In this document: positions 9,398 to 18,381 of the stretch, one piece after another
Numbering within the stretch: the stretch's first letter is position 1
Layout: each line of letters starts with the position of its first letter
From: an uncultured Lachnospiraceae bacterium
GTDB lineage: Bacteria > Bacillota > Clostridia > Lachnospirales > Lachnospiraceae
Reading direction: 5' to 3'
Assembly: GCA_947626365.1 (NCBI GenBank)
Contig: CANQRW010000009.1
Span: 1 to 64,000, forward strand
Length of the DNA: 64,000 nt
The notes under the pieces: model-generated
Database searches by the model: none
What the model was told of the DNA's origin: nothing
Seen by the model: only the letters and a program-made list of their open reading frames with translations
Made by a program: the position numbers and the translations under genes

Positions 9398-10144
9398 ATG
9401 CTGAAGGTTCTGGTAGTTGATGATGAAACGGTAGTCCGCAGAGGGATTGTGCTGGGGGTGGACTGGGCATCCATGGGATGTGTGGTGGTGGGAGAGGCCG
9501 CCAATGGAGAAGAAGGCCTGGAGGCGGTGGAACGCTACAAGCCGAACCTAATCATTACTGACGTGCGGATGCCCCGCATGGATGGAATCGAAATGATGTT
9601 TGAACTGCGCCGCCGCGGCTGCCGCGCCCATGTGATCCTGCTTACCGCTTACAGCGATTTTGAATACGTCCGCAGCGCCCTGCAGTTTGGCGCGGTTGAT
9701 TACCTGCTGAAGCCCTTCCGCGACCAGGAACTGATGGGAGCCGTCGCGCGGATCCGGCAGAAGGAGGATGAGCAGACCGCCCTGACGCCTCAGGATCTGC
9801 TGCCGCTGGTCAGGGGGGACAAGAGCAAATATGTCCTGCAGGCCCTGAATTACATTGCGGAGCATTACGGGGACAACGATATCAGCATTACCCCGATTGC
9901 CAGGCATCTGAATGTGAGCGAGAGCCATCTGAGCCACATTTTCAAGAAGGAAACCAGCTATACCATCGTAGGCTATCTGACCCAGTACCGGATGCACCGT
10001 GCCATGGAACTGCTGCGGGACCGCCGCCGCAAGGTATACGAGGTGGCGGAACTGGTTGGTTACCGGGATGTGGCTTATTTCGGAAGCGCCTTTAAAAAGG
10101 CGGTGGGCATGTCGCCGTCGGAATATCAGGATCGGTGCCGGTAA
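9398..10144 (+). CDS. AraC-type response regulator, YesN family
   Basis: The 248-aa protein has an N-terminal receiver domain (phospho-acceptor Asp55 in IITDVRMPRMDG, Thr in LLTAYSD, Lys in YLLKPF) and a C-terminal AraC HTH pair (about 145-247; ARHLNVSESHLSHIFKKE, VAELVGYRDVAYFGSAFKK). The ribosome site is AAAAGGAGG. It is partner of the kinase at 7654. AraC regulators bind two direct-repeat half sites. A perfect 11-bp direct repeat with 21-bp period begins 5 nt after its stop codon, before the next promoter, so the M16 protease gene may be a target. Confidence 0.92.
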   Translation: MLKVLVVDDETVVRRGIVLGVDWASMGCVVVGEAANGEEGLEAVERYKPNLIITDVRMPRMDGIEMMFELRRRGCRAHVILLTAYSDFEYVRSALQFGAVDYLLKPFRDQELMGAVARIRQKEDEQTALTPQDLLPLVRGDKSKYVLQALNYIAEHYGDNDISITPIARHLNVSESHLSHIFKKETSYTIVGYLTQYRMHRAMELLRDRRRKVYEVAELVGYRDVAYFGSAFKKAVGMSPSEYQDRCR

Positions 10145-10148
10145 TCAG

Positions 10149-10214
10149 GATTACTTAAAAATCAGATTTGATTACTTAAATGTTGTTCACGGAATCGGAG
10201 CCGTATGGTATAAT
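10149..10214 (+). promoter_or_regulatory. Direct-repeat operator and extended -10 promoter
   Basis: GATTACTTAAA occurs at 10149-10159 and again at 10170-10180, identical and 21 bp apart, the half-site period of AraC-family activators. Next comes an extended -10 TGGTATAAT (TATAAT at 10209-10214), with a poor -35 (TTCACG at 10186-10191, 17-bp spacer). A weak -35 next to an upstream repeat is typical of an activated promoter. A leader of about 130 nt runs to the protease start. Confidence 0.6.
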
Positions 10215-10355
10215 AACGAGGAAAACATTGATGACGCTTGCGGCAATCAATGCTTGACGAGTGTCCCCATCGAGACGCAAGTCGAGATGGTACAATTCTG
10301 TCAGGGATTGTACCTGCGTAAGGTATCGCCTGGATTGATAGAAGGAGGTTTCAGA

Positions 10356-13300
10356 ATGAAAAAACGTTTTAGTTGGAAGAACTTTGCCGGGCTTTTTCTG
10401 GCGCTTGCGCTGATAGCGACAGGCTGTGGGGCGGGTTCCCAAGGCCCATCCGCTGACGAACAGAGTACTTCGGCGGCGGATACCCGGGAGACGTCAGCCG
10501 CGGCTGCGCAGGAGGATTCGTCCGCTGCCGCTCAGGAGGATCTGCCCGCCGATGCCACGAACGGCCTGCCTGCCGTGGGCGATCAGATGCACGGTTTTAC
10601 AGTAGCGGCAATCCACCCCTACGAATCCATGAACTCCCAGGTTGTGGAGTTTACTCACGATAAGACCGGAGCTACCCTTCTCTGGGTAGCCAACGACTCT
10701 GTTGACCGTTCTTTTATCGTGGCTTTCCGTACTTACGCGACAGACGACAAGGGCGTTCCCCATGTGTTCGAACACGCTACCTTATCGGGAAGTGAAAAAT
10801 ATCCCAATCCGGGTCAGACTATGGCGGCGATGTATGGTACTTATAATACTTATATAAACGCGGCTACCTACAATACCTTTACCTGCTATCCCAGTTCATC
10901 CCTTTCTGAGGAACAGCTGCTGAAGTTCGTGGACTTCTATATGGACGGCGTTTATCATCCCCTGGTGGTAAACGATGAACGGCTGATGCAGCGTGAAGCT
11001 TATCGCTATGATCTGCCTTCCGCGGATGGGGAAATCACGCTGCAGGGCACGGTCTACTCCGAAATGCTCGGCATGCTGACACAGGAAATCTCCGCTGAGG
11101 ATGAGGCCCTCCGCCTGACCTTTCCGGGCAGTGTTATGGGCAATGAGTCCGGCGGCGTGCCCGGCGTTATTGAGACGATGACGATTGAGGATCTTGCGGA
11201 TTTTCATGATACATATTATCATCCCTCAAATTCGCTGATGGTTCTCTATGGCGATCTGGATGTGGAACCTTTCCTGGAGCTGATCGACGAGGAGTATCTG
11301 AGTGAATTCGACCGCAAGGAGATCGATCTGTCCGATTCCGGCTATACGCCGATTTCCGGTTATGTGGAAAAGAGCGTTACCTTCCCCGCGAGCGAAAACG
11401 ATGCGGTTGAGACTTATATGTTCTATACGATTCCGCTGACCGGCATGGATGCGGTAGAGTTCAATCAGCTGTCCTTTGCGGCGAAAACCATGATGGAGAA
11501 TGGCCAGCCATTTGACAAACTGGTGAAGCAGCGCCTGCCCGGAGTGTCTGTATCGCGGTTACTTTATATGTGGGGTCCAAGTCCAAGCCTGATGTTTGAA
11601 GTGTTGGGCGCAGGCGCGGATCAGAAAGATGAAGTACGCTCTGTGATTCAGGAAGGAATCAAAGCGACTGTCGAACAGGGACTGGATCCTGAACTTTTGG
11701 CTGCGTCCGTACTTTCCCAGCGAATGGATCAGGCGATGCTCGCGGATAACACAACAGCCGAGGGGGCCGCCGAAAATATTGTCGTTTATTGGGGGATGAA
11801 GGGCGATCCGCTGGAGTTTTTAAACGAGGACACCTTTAATCAAAACCTGCAGAAATATCTGGATGAAGGCGTTTACGACTCTGTTTTGAAAAAATATCTG
11901 CTGGATCCTGACGCCTCCACTCTGCTGGTTTCCACCAGCGAACCCGGCCTTAAGGAAAAGCAGTCCGAGGAACTGGCTCAAAAACTGGCTGATATGAAGG
12001 CCGCCATGAGTGAAGAAGAGATTGCGGAGCTGGTCGCCCAGCATGATGAGCTGGAGCGCTGGAGCGCGGAGAATGAAGCCACTTTGTCTGTTGTGCCGTT
12101 ACAGGCTGTGGATGTGGCTTCGCTTCCGGAAGAGGTTGTCGAGTATACAGCCAAAGAGGAAGATCTGGATGGATTGCGTGTGGTGTCCTCCGAAGTGGAC
12201 AGCGACCTGACGCAGATTGAAATCTATCTGGACGCTTCCGGTATCCCGGCAGATCAGCTGGATGATTCAGCGGTTGCCATGGCCCTGCTGGGAAAGCTGT
12301 CTACCGAGAATTATGACGCGACGGCGATAGGAAGCAAGACAGCCTCCACTGTAGGCAATATAAGAACATATCTGGCAGCCATCCGGCAGGAGGACTGGAG
12401 TTACGCGCCCTGCGCAAGGATCTCATTCCGCTGTTTCCCGGAGGATCTGGAAGAGGCTTTCGGCCTGGTAGAAGAGCAGCTGCTGCGCACCAAATTTGAT
12501 CCTGCGGAAATCAGGGAACTATGCTCCTCTATGGCTGCTGAAAAGGAAAACAATCTGGATCCCTATAACTATGCGTTATTTCTTGCTTATGCCGCTTTTT
12601 CCGAGCCGTTTGCCTATGACTCGTACGTAAGTTACGAAGGGTTGATCCAGGAAATGAAGCGCGTTTCGGAAATGAGCGATGAGGAACTTGCTCAGTTTGC
12701 GGAAGGCATGAAGGAAATGACAGCTCTCCTGTGCAGTAAAAACGGCATGATCTTGACTGTGGCCGGCAGTAAGGATAACATTTCCGCCGTTACGGAGCAG
12801 GCGCAGAACCTTCGCGGGCTGTTCAGCGATACGCAGCCGGAAGCGGCGGACTACAGCAAGATCCTGGGCCAGCCCAGGAATTTCGCCGCCACCTACGGAA
12901 GCAGCGCCATGTACAACGTTGTTTCCGTACCCTTTAAGGAGTTGGGCATAGAGTACAGCGGCAAAATAGACGCTTTCGTTTCCGTGGTGAGAAGCAAGGT
13001 GCTGACGCCCGTAATGCGCGACACTTACAGCGTCTACACGCCCATGTTCAGCGTAAACCGTGAGATGGCAATTTTAGGCGCCTATCGCGATCCGCGTCTG
13101 CGGGAGACCTTTACCGAGGTGCTGCCGTCGCTGGCTGATTCTATCCGCAATCTGAATATTACCCAGGAAGAGCTGGACGGTTATATCACGAATGCCTACA
13201 GCGATCTCGCCTATCCTATGGGACCCTTTACGGGCGCGGCGACCGCCATTGATGATATACTGACAAACAAGAACAGCTTCGAGCGCAGCCTTACCGAGAT

Positions 13301-13460
13301 GAAAGAACTGAAGCAGATGACGCCGGAGGACATAGCTGCCTATGCGGATATTTTTGACAAATTCGTGTCTGACGGCGCGCGTGTCAGCGTGGGAAACCCA
13401 CAGCTTATCGCGAAAGCGGAAGACCTGTTTGATGAAGTGGATACCTGGCTGACCGATTGA
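10356..13460 (+). CDS. M16 (PreP/insulinase-like) metalloprotease lipoprotein
   Basis: This 1035-aa protein has a signal peptide with lipobox ATGC (Cys24) and an Ala/Ser/Glu-rich linker to about residue 70. The catalytic half carries the inverted zinc motif HVFEH (His136, Glu139, His140), with a third ligand probably Glu236 in TVYSEMLGM. Length and the GVPHVFEHATLSGSEKYP context match the PreP/M16C presequence-protease group, which degrades peptides in a closed chamber formed by two halves. ATG 10356 has AAGGAGG; the open frame extends upstream without a start signal. Most bacterial PreP homologues are cytosolic, so surface anchoring by lipid is notable. It probably degrades peptides outside the membrane. 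Confidence 0.88.
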   Translation: MKKRFSWKNFAGLFLALALIATGCGAGSQGPSADEQSTSAADTRETSAAAAQEDSSAAAQEDLPADATNGLPAVGDQMHGFTVAAIHPYESMNSQVVEFTHDKTGATLLWVANDSVDRSFIVAFRTYATDDKGVPHVFEHATLSGSEKYPNPGQTMAAMYGTYNTYINAATYNTFTCYPSSSLSEEQLLKFVDFYMDGVYHPLVVNDERLMQREAYRYDLPSADGEITLQGTVYSEMLGMLTQEISAEDEALRLTFPGSVMGNESGGVPGVIETMTIEDLADFHDTYYHPSNSLMVLYGDLDVEPFLELIDEEYLSEFDRKEIDLSDSGYTPISGYVEKSVTFPASENDAVETYMFYTIPLTGMDAVEFNQLSFAAKTMMENGQPFDKLVKQRLPGVSVSRLLYMWGPSPSLMFEVLGAGADQKDEVRSVIQEGIKATVEQGLDPELLAASVLSQRMDQAMLADNTTAEGAAENIVVYWGMKGDPLEFLNEDTFNQNLQKYLDEGVYDSVLKKYLLDPDASTLLVSTSEPGLKEKQSEELAQKLADMKAAMSEEEIAELVAQHDELERWSAENEATLSVVPLQAVDVASLPEEVVEYTAKEEDLDGLRVVSSEVDSDLTQIEIYLDASGIPADQLDDSAVAMALLGKLSTENYDATAIGSKTASTVGNIRTYLAAIRQEDWSYAPCARISFRCFPEDLEEAFGLVEEQLLRTKFDPAEIRELCSSMAAEKENNLDPYNYALFLAYAAFSEPFAYDSYVSYEGLIQEMKRVSEMSDEELAQFAEGMKEMTALLCSKNGMILTVAGSKDNISAVTEQAQNLRGLFSDTQPEAADYSKILGQPRNFAATYGSSAMYNVVSVPFKELGIEYSGKIDAFVSVVRSKVLTPVMRDTYSVYTPMFSVNREMAILGAYRDPRLRETFTEVLPSLADSIRNLNITQEELDGYITNAYSDLAYPMGPFTGAATAIDDILTNKNSFERSLTEMKELKQMTPEDIAAYADIFDKFVSDGARVSVGNPQLIAKAEDLFDEVDTWLTD

Positions 13461-13532
13461 TATATTCCCTGCGGCCAAAATTCCATATCAGAAAGCGGCC
13501 AGAAACAAAATAGAAAATCCGGAGGTAGCGGT

Positions 13533-13937
13533 ATGAGAGTTCTTACCTATAATGATTATATGGAGACCGCCAACGCCCTGAGCTTCGAGGATGCCTGTGA
13601 CATTCATGAACAGATGGCGGATGAGATCGGAGAGGATCCGGTCGCCAATGAATTGTATGATGAGCTGATGGAGAAAGCAGCGGATTACTCTATTATACGG
13701 ACGGAGTGGGAGTTTATCGGCTACAAGCAGCAGGCCGCCTCTGATATGGGAAGGACCATGAAGCATGAGCTTCTGATCGAGAAGTTCGACCAGCTGGCCA
13801 AATATCTTCGGATGCAGGGGCATGATGTGGCCTGGCGGTATGAGCTGGGCTATGAAGGAGACGATGCCATGAACCGCAAGCGAATCGGAGATATGGGCTG
13901 TTACCTGGCATTTATCCATGGACTCAACGCAAGATGA
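13533..13937 (+). CDS. Conserved-looking small acidic protein, unknown function
   Basis: I do not recognise this 134-aa protein. It is soluble, acidic and helical, with no signal peptide or membrane segment (MRVLTYNDYMETANALSFED, ADEIGEDPVANELYDELMEK). A GGAGG ribosome site precedes the ATG by 8 nt, and codon use matches the neighbours. It follows the protease by 72 nt without a terminator, so the two may be co-transcribed. The promoter of the next gene overlaps its 3' end. Confidence 0.7.
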   Translation: MRVLTYNDYMETANALSFEDACDIHEQMADEIGEDPVANELYDELMEKAADYSIIRTEWEFIGYKQQAASDMGRTMKHELLIEKFDQLAKYLRMQGHDVAWRYELGYEGDDAMNRKRIGDMGCYLAFIHGLNAR

Positions 13938-13939
13938 CA

Positions 13940-13968
13940 TTGCATATTTGGAAGATTAATGGTATAAT
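13940..13968 (+). promoter_or_regulatory. Sigma-70 promoter of the CAP-domain gene
   Basis: TTGCAT (13940-13945), a 17-bp spacer and TATAAT (13963-13968) preceded by TGG form a clear promoter 38 bp before the ATG at 14006. Confidence 0.75.
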
Positions 13969-14005
13969 AAAACCAAGTTTATTTTTTGCGGATTGAGGTG
14001 GCATC

Positions 14006-14593
14006 ATGAAAAAGTATGTTGCAGGTGCTTTGGCGGCGGCGCTGCTGGCGGCAGGCGTTCTGGCAGGAAGAATATTTGTGATGAAGTATAATCCCGGAGC
14101 TCCGGATCCGTCGGATATGCTGATCATGAGAGACGATTCAGAGACTCTGGCTGTGATTGAGGACGGCAGTGTTCCGCTGGCGGGAGGACCCGGCGACGGC
14201 AGTATGCCGGCGATACAGGAAAGCCCCTATATTCAGCAGGTGGTAGATCTTGTGAATGTCGAGAGGACCAAGGCGGGGCTGAATCCGCTGAACAAGTCCT
14301 CTGAGATATGCACGGCTGCCCAGATTCGGGCAGTGGAGATTTCCACATCCTTCGATCATACCCGGCCGGATGGACGGCGATACCGTACCGTGCTGGCGGA
14401 CTGCGGGATCAGCACCAGAAGCAGCGGCGAGAATATTGCCGGAGGTTACCGCTCTCCCCAGGAAGTGGTTCAGGCCTGGATGGGCAGCGAGGGACACAGG
14501 GCCAATATTATGAATCCGGATTATACAGATATCGGAATCGGTTATTACAAGGCCGGCAATATGCAGTACTGGTCTCAGCTGTTTGCTTACTGA
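14006..14593 (+). CDS. CAP/SCP-domain (YkwD-like) extracellular protein
   Basis: The 195-aa protein has an N-terminal signal anchor (Ala-rich, residues 5-25) and a CAP domain from about residue 75 to the end. The domain shows VVDLVNVERTKAGLNPL, the FDHTRPDGR segment, SGENIAGGYRSPQEVVQAWM and SEGHRANIMNPDYTDIGIG. CAP proteins of this bacterial type are secreted or surface-bound and their biochemical role is mostly unknown; some in spore formers are coat or wall proteins. It is transcribed alone, between its own promoter and a strong terminator at 14621. Confidence 0.88.
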   Translation: MKKYVAGALAAALLAAGVLAGRIFVMKYNPGAPDPSDMLIMRDDSETLAVIEDGSVPLAGGPGDGSMPAIQESPYIQQVVDLVNVERTKAGLNPLNKSSEICTAAQIRAVEISTSFDHTRPDGRRYRTVLADCGISTRSSGENIAGGYRSPQEVVQAWMGSEGHRANIMNPDYTDIGIGYYKAGNMQYWSQLFAY

Positions 14594-14620
14594 TAGGGAA
14601 AACAGAATAGAAAATGTCAG

Positions 14621-14661
14621 CTGCCGGAAGGAGATGCTATCTGTCCTTCCGGCAGTTTTTT
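14621..14661 (+). terminator. Intrinsic terminator of the CAP gene
   Basis: A 12-bp perfect stem (CTGCCGGAAGGA, 14621-14632, with 14644-14655) and an 11-nt loop are followed by TTTTTTA. Confidence 0.9.
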
Positions 14662-14664
14662 ATA

Positions 14665-14677
14665 TTACGTCAGTATG
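14665..14677 (+). repeat. Solo box of the TTACGTCAGTATG repeat family
   Basis: An exact copy of the 13-nt constant box, not followed by the usual hairpin, lies between the terminator at 14621 and the csoR promoter. Other copies are at 18382, 18494, 26705, 26749, 54845, 59248 and 59292. Confidence 0.7.
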
Positions 14678-14693
14678 AATTTAAAAAAAGGTA

Positions 14694-14722
14694 TTGCAAT
14701 ATACCCCCATAGGGTATATAAT
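14694..14722 (+). promoter_or_regulatory. CsoR operator inside the copper-locus promoter
   Basis: TTGCAA (-35, 14694-14699), a 17-bp spacer and TATAAT (-10, 14717-14722) form the promoter. The spacer is filled by the palindrome TATACCC-CCATA-GGGTATA (14700-14718), the form of operator bound by apo-CsoR (TACCCnnnnGGGTA type). Repressor binding would block polymerase directly, and Cu(I) binding releases it. Transcription should start near 14729. Confidence 0.85.
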
Positions 14723-14791
14723 AGCAGTGATCCGATGGAAAGAGCAAAAGGCGGAAAGAATCACCCAGTGGAAAAGGAAGGAGCAGAGACT

Positions 14792-15094
14792 GTGAAAGAC
14801 GGCTGTAATTGCTGCCACAAGACGAAAGAGCGTTCTGAGAAAGAATACAAAGATCTGATCAACCGGCTGAACCGGATTGAAGGGCAGGTGCGGGGAATCC
14901 GCGGGATGGTGGAGAAGGATGCCTACTGTACGGATATTCTGGTGCAGGTGTCTGCCGTCAGCGCCGCCCTTAACAGCTTTAATAAGGTGCTTCTGGAGAA
15001 CCACATCAGAAGCTGTGTGGTCCGGGATATTCGGGAAGGAAAGGAAGAGACCCTGGACGAACTGGTGGGAACCCTTCGGAAGCTGATGAAATGA
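14792..15094 (+). CDS. csoR: Copper-sensing repressor CsoR
   Basis: This is a 100-aa DUF156/CsoR-family repressor. The Cu(I) ligands are in place: Cys46 (DAYC), His71 and Cys75 (ENHIRSC), plus the INRLNRIEGQVRGI helix used for DNA binding. Start choice: the open frame begins upstream, but the promoter at 14694 places the transcript start near 14729, leaving almost no leader for an upstream ATG at about 14735. GTG 14792 has AAGGAAGGAG before it and is preferred. A Cys-rich N-terminus (CNCCHK) is unusual and might bind metal. The operator lies in its own promoter, so it is self-regulated and controls the copper genes downstream. Confidence 0.88.
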   Translation: MKDGCNCCHKTKERSEKEYKDLINRLNRIEGQVRGIRGMVEKDAYCTDILVQVSAVSAALNSFNKVLLENHIRSCVVRDIREGKEETLDELVGTLRKLMK

Positions 15095-15107
15095 CGGATT
15101 TATTCTG

Positions 15108-15245
15108 CGGGCAGGTTCATGGCCCGCGGAAACGGGCCTGCAGGGATGGGCCTGCGGAAATAGGCCTGCGGGAATGGACCTGCGGAAATAGGCTTGCGGG
15201 AATGGGCCTGCGGAAATGACATGCGAGCTTGCGGAAATGATATGC
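15108..15245 (+). repeat. GC-rich minisatellite, about 15-nt unit
   Basis: About eight imperfect copies of a unit close to GGGCCTGCGGAAATA lie directly behind the csoR stop codon and before the HMA protein gene. Copies alternate GGAAATA and GGGAATG. No gene is seen in it. Similar but unrelated minisatellites follow genes at 21735, 28377, 40001 and 46389. Confidence 0.75.
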
Positions 15246-15279
15246 AGCGAGGAAATTTCAGAGAATGGAGGGAGTAGTT

Positions 15280-15633
15280 ATGGGAGATATTATCATTATC
15301 CTTGTGGTCGCCGCGGCACTGATCTTTGCGGCGAGAGGCGTGATCAGGCGGGGGAAGAACGGCTGCTGCGGAGGCAGCGTGCCCAAAACGCCGGAGAAGA
15401 AGCTGGAAGGAGCGAAGATCGGAGAGAAGATCATTGCCATTGACGGCATGCACTGCGAGAACTGCAAAAACCGCGTGGAGCGGCAGATCAACCGGATCGA
15501 CGGAGCGTCGGCCAAAGTGAATCTGAAGAAGAATATCGCAGTGGTTTCCATGAGCCGTCCGGTGTCGGACGAAGAGCTGACCCAGGCGGTGGAACGGGCG
15601 GATTTTAAGGTAGTCAGCATAACTGCCCGATAA
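15280..15633 (+). CDS. Membrane-anchored heavy-metal-associated (HMA) protein
   Basis: The 117-aa protein has an N-terminal membrane segment (DIIIILVVAAALIFAARG), a short basic, Cys-containing segment (KNGCCGG, like FeoB-associated small proteins), and a C-terminal HMA domain with GMHCENC (Cys59, Cys62). ATG 15280 has GGAGGGAG 6 nt upstream; an in-frame ATG five codons earlier overlaps that site. It lies between csoR and copA and probably binds Cu(I) at the membrane, handing it to the ATPase. It could alternatively serve another soft metal. Confidence 0.8.
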   Translation: MGDIIIILVVAAALIFAARGVIRRGKNGCCGGSVPKTPEKKLEGAKIGEKIIAIDGMHCENCKNRVERQINRIDGASAKVNLKKNIAVVSMSRPVSDEELTQAVERADFKVVSITAR

Positions 15634-15674
15634 TGACGGACAGCGGTTGGAAGTAATATAAGGAGATGAGACAG

Positions 15675-18317
15675 ATGAAACAGTATATTGTCACCGGAAT
15701 GAGCTGCGCGGCCTGCAGCGCCCGGGTAGAGAAGGCAGTGTCTAAGGTGGAGGGAGTCACATCCTGTTCCGTAAGCCTGCTGACTAATTCCATGGGCGTG
15801 GAAGGCACGGCATCGCCGGAAGCGGTGATCAAGGCAGTTCAGGACGCCGGATACGGGGCGTCCCTCAGGGGAGGAAAAAGCGGCGCGGGCCGTTCTTCCG
15901 GCGGGGCGGCCGGCAGTACGGCTGAGGGAAATGGCGCCGCGGTTTCGGCGGCTCAGTTCGAGGCGGAGGAGATGCTGAAGGACCGGGAGACGCCGGTTCT
16001 TAAGAGAAGACTGGTGTGCTCCCTGGGATTTCTGGCGGTGCTCATGTATTTTTCCATGGGTCATATGATGTGGAACTGGCCGGTGCCGGCGTTTTTTGCC
16101 GAAAATCATGTAGCCATGGGGCTTCTGCAGCTGATTCTGGCGGCGATCATCATGGTGATCAACCAGAAATTCTTCATCAGCGGCTACAAAAGCCTGTGGC
16201 ACAGGGCCCCCAATATGGATACCCTGGTCGCTATGGGGTCCACGGCGGCATTTGTGTACAGCACTTACGCATTGTTTGCCATGACCGATGCCCAGATGAG
16301 GATGGACATGGAAGCGGTTATGGGCTACATGGATGAGTTCTATTTTGAGTCGGCGGCCATGATCCTGACGCTGATTACCGTGGGAAAGATGCTGGAGGCC
16401 CGCTCCAAGGGAAAGACCACGGATGCCCTCAGGAGCCTGATGAAGCTGGCTCCCAAGACGGCTACGGTGGAGCGGGACGGAGCCGAGGTGACGGTTTCCA
16501 TCGACCAGGTGCAGAAGGGAGACATTTTCCTGGTGCGCCCTGGTGAGAATATACCGGTGGACGGCGTTGTGCTGGACGGCATGAGCGCCGTCAATGAGGC
16601 GGCGCTGACCGGCGAGAGCATTCCGGTGGATAAGGCGGCAGGCGACAGTGTATCGGCGGCTACAGTGAACCAGTCGGGATTTCTGCGGTGTCAGGCAACC
16701 AGAGTGGGCGAGGATACTACGCTTTCCCAGATCATCCAGATGGTCAGCGATGCGGCGGCTACCAAAGCGCCCATTGCCAAGATCGCCGATAAGGTGTCCG
16801 GCGTATTTGTGCCGACGGTGATTACCATCGCGGTGATTACCACTGTAATCTGGCTCCTGGCAGGAAAGCCCTTTGGATTTGCCCTTGCCATGGGTATTTC
16901 CGTGCTGGTGATCAGCTGCCCCTGCGCTTTGGGACTTGCCACGCCGGTGGCGATCATGGTGGGCAACGGCATGGGCGCCAAGCATGGCGTCATGTTCAAG
17001 ACGGCGGCTTCTCTGGAGGCTGCGGGCAGGATGGAGATCGTGGCTCTGGATAAGACGGGAACCATCACAAGCGGCCAGCCGAAAGTGACGGATATTCTTC
17101 CCGCGGAGGGCGTTTCCGAAGCGGAACTTTTGAATCTGGCGGCGGCTCTTGAGAAGAAGAGCGAGCATCCTCTGGCGAAGGCAGTTCTGGATCTGGCAGA
17201 GGAGCGCCATGTATCGGCAGAGGAAGTGACGGATTTCCGTGCCCTTCCGGGCAACGGCCTGTCGGCGGTTCTGGGAGGCGCGAGAATCTGCGGCGGCAAC
17301 CGGACATTTATCGAAAGCCAGCTGGACGGCCGGGGAACCGGCGGCGGAGAGGGACGACAGGCAGATTCGGCGGAAACGTCCGGCAAGGCGGTTCCGGAGG
17401 CTGCGAAACATCAGGCGGAACGGCTTTCCGAGGAAGGCAAGACGCCTCTGTATTTCAGCCGGGACGGGAGGCTGGCAGGCATTATTGCCGTGGCCGATGT
17501 GATCAAGGAAGACAGCCCCCAGGCAGTCCGGGAACTTCAGAATATGGGAATCCGCGTGGTCATGCTGACCGGCGACAACGAGCGGACAGCGGCGGCCATC
17601 GGGAAACAGGCAGGCGTGGACCAGGTGATCGCGGGCGTGCTGCCTGACGGCAAGGAGAATGTGATCCGCAGCCTGAAGAAGCAGGGAAAGGTGGCCATGG
17701 TAGGCGACGGAATCAACGATGCCCCGGCTCTGACCAGAGCGGATATCGGCATTGCCATCGGAGCGGGAACGGATATCGCCATCGATGCGGCGGATGTGGT
17801 CCTTATGAAGAGCCGTTTAAGCGATGTGCCGGCGGCCATCCGCCTGAGCCGGGCGACTCTTAAGAATATCCATGAGAACCTGTTCTGGGCCTTCTTCTAC
17901 AATGTGATCGGGATTCCTCTGGCGGCAGGCCTGTGGTATCCTGTGTTCGGGATCAAACTGAATCCCATGTTCGGAGCGGCGGCCATGAGCCTGTCCAGCT
18001 TCTGTGTGGTGACCAATGCCCTGCGTCTGAATCTGTTCGATATGAACAGCGCGGCAAAGGACAAAAAAATAAAACATAAAAAGAAAGAAAAACAGGAGGA
18101 AACAGTAATGACAAAGACAATGAAGATTGAGGGAATGATGTGCGGACACTGCGAGGCCAGAGTGAAGAAGGCCCTGGAGGCCCTGTCCCAGGTAAGCGAG
18201 GCCGTGGTAAGCCATGAGGCAGGCACTGCGGTAGTGACCCTGACAGAGGCTGTGGATGACGCGGTTCTTACAAAGGCTGTGGAAGATCAGGATTACAAAG
18301 TGGTTTCTGTCCAGTAA
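15675..18317 (+). CDS. copA: Copper-exporting P1B-type ATPase CopA with C-terminal HMA domain
   Basis: The 880-aa P-type ATPase has an N-terminal HMA domain (GMSCAAC, Cys11/Cys14), eight membrane segments, CPC motif (Cys415-Pro-Cys417, [12 protein letters not shown]), phosphorylation Asp459 ([10 protein letters not shown]), a nucleotide domain with the HP motif (SEHPLAKA), and the hinge [10 protein letters not shown]. After the last membrane helix comes a Lys-rich link and a second HMA domain (GMMCGHC, Cys823/Cys826). It exports Cu(I). ATG 15675 is 9 nt after AAGGAG. An insertion of about 80 residues (about 70-100 and 555-585) is Gly/Ala/Glu-rich. An internal ribosome site and ATG at 18108 may also yield the C-terminal HMA domain alone. 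Confidence 0.93.
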   Translation: MKQYIVTGMSCAACSARVEKAVSKVEGVTSCSVSLLTNSMGVEGTASPEAVIKAVQDAGYGASLRGGKSGAGRSSGGAAGSTAEGNGAAVSAAQFEAEEMLKDRETPVLKRRLVCSLGFLAVLMYFSMGHMMWNWPVPAFFAENHVAMGLLQLILAAIIMVINQKFFISGYKSLWHRAPNMDTLVAMGSTAAFVYSTYALFAMTDAQMRMDMEAVMGYMDEFYFESAAMILTLITVGKMLEARSKGKTTDALRSLMKLAPKTATVERDGAEVTVSIDQVQKGDIFLVRPGENIPVDGVVLDGMSAVNEAALTGESIPVDKAAGDSVSAATVNQSGFLRCQATRVGEDTTLSQIIQMVSDAAATKAPIAKIADKVSGVFVPTVITIAVITTVIWLLAGKPFGFALAMGISVLVISCPCALGLATPVAIMVGNGMGAKHGVMFKTAASLEAAGRMEIVALDKTGTITSGQPKVTDILPAEGVSEAELLNLAAALEKKSEHPLAKAVLDLAEERHVSAEEVTDFRALPGNGLSAVLGGARICGGNRTFIESQLDGRGTGGGEGRQADSAETSGKAVPEAAKHQAERLSEEGKTPLYFSRDGRLAGIIAVADVIKEDSPQAVRELQNMGIRVVMLTGDNERTAAAIGKQAGVDQVIAGVLPDGKENVIRSLKKQGKVAMVGDGINDAPALTRADIGIAIGAGTDIAIDAADVVLMKSRLSDVPAAIRLSRATLKNIHENLFWAFFYNVIGIPLAAGLWYPVFGIKLNPMFGAAAMSLSSFCVVTNALRLNLFDMNSAAKDKKIKHKKKEKQEETVMTKTMKIEGMMCGHCEARVKKALEALSQVSEAVVSHEAGTAVVTLTEAVDDAVLTKAVEDQDYKVVSVQ
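18108..18317 (+). CDS. Internal in-frame start: CopZ-like copper chaperone
   Basis: Inside copA and in the same frame, CAGGAGGAAACAGTAATG offers a strong Shine-Dalgarno 7-8 nt before Met812. The product would be a 69-residue HMA domain ([18 protein letters not shown]), exactly the length and form of a free CopZ chaperone. The link upstream is a Lys/A-rich tract (A7 at 18062-18068) where a one-base slip meets a stop within a few codons, as if two separate genes had fused. Either both forms are made, or the site is a relic. Protein evidence is needed. Confidence 0.5.
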   Translation: MTKTMKIEGMMCGHCEARVKKALEALSQVSEAVVSHEAGTAVVTLTEAVDDAVLTKAVEDQDYKVVSVQ

Positions 18318-18349
18318 GCAGACGCGCAAACGGATATTTCAGAGACAGG

Positions 18350-18378
18350 CGGCAGTCAGAACGATCTGACTGCCGTTT
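18350..18378 (+). terminator. Terminator-like hairpin after copA
   Basis: CGGCAGTCAGA/TCTGACTGCCG, 11 bp with tetraloop ACGA, is followed by TTTCGG. The T-run is short. Confidence 0.7.
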
Positions 18379-18381
18379 CGG

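Noticed and set aside
15258-17411. 717-codon open frame on the minus strand
   Set aside because: It is antisense to copA, has no ribosome site and a His/Arg-rich composition typical of a shadow frame in GC-rich DNA.
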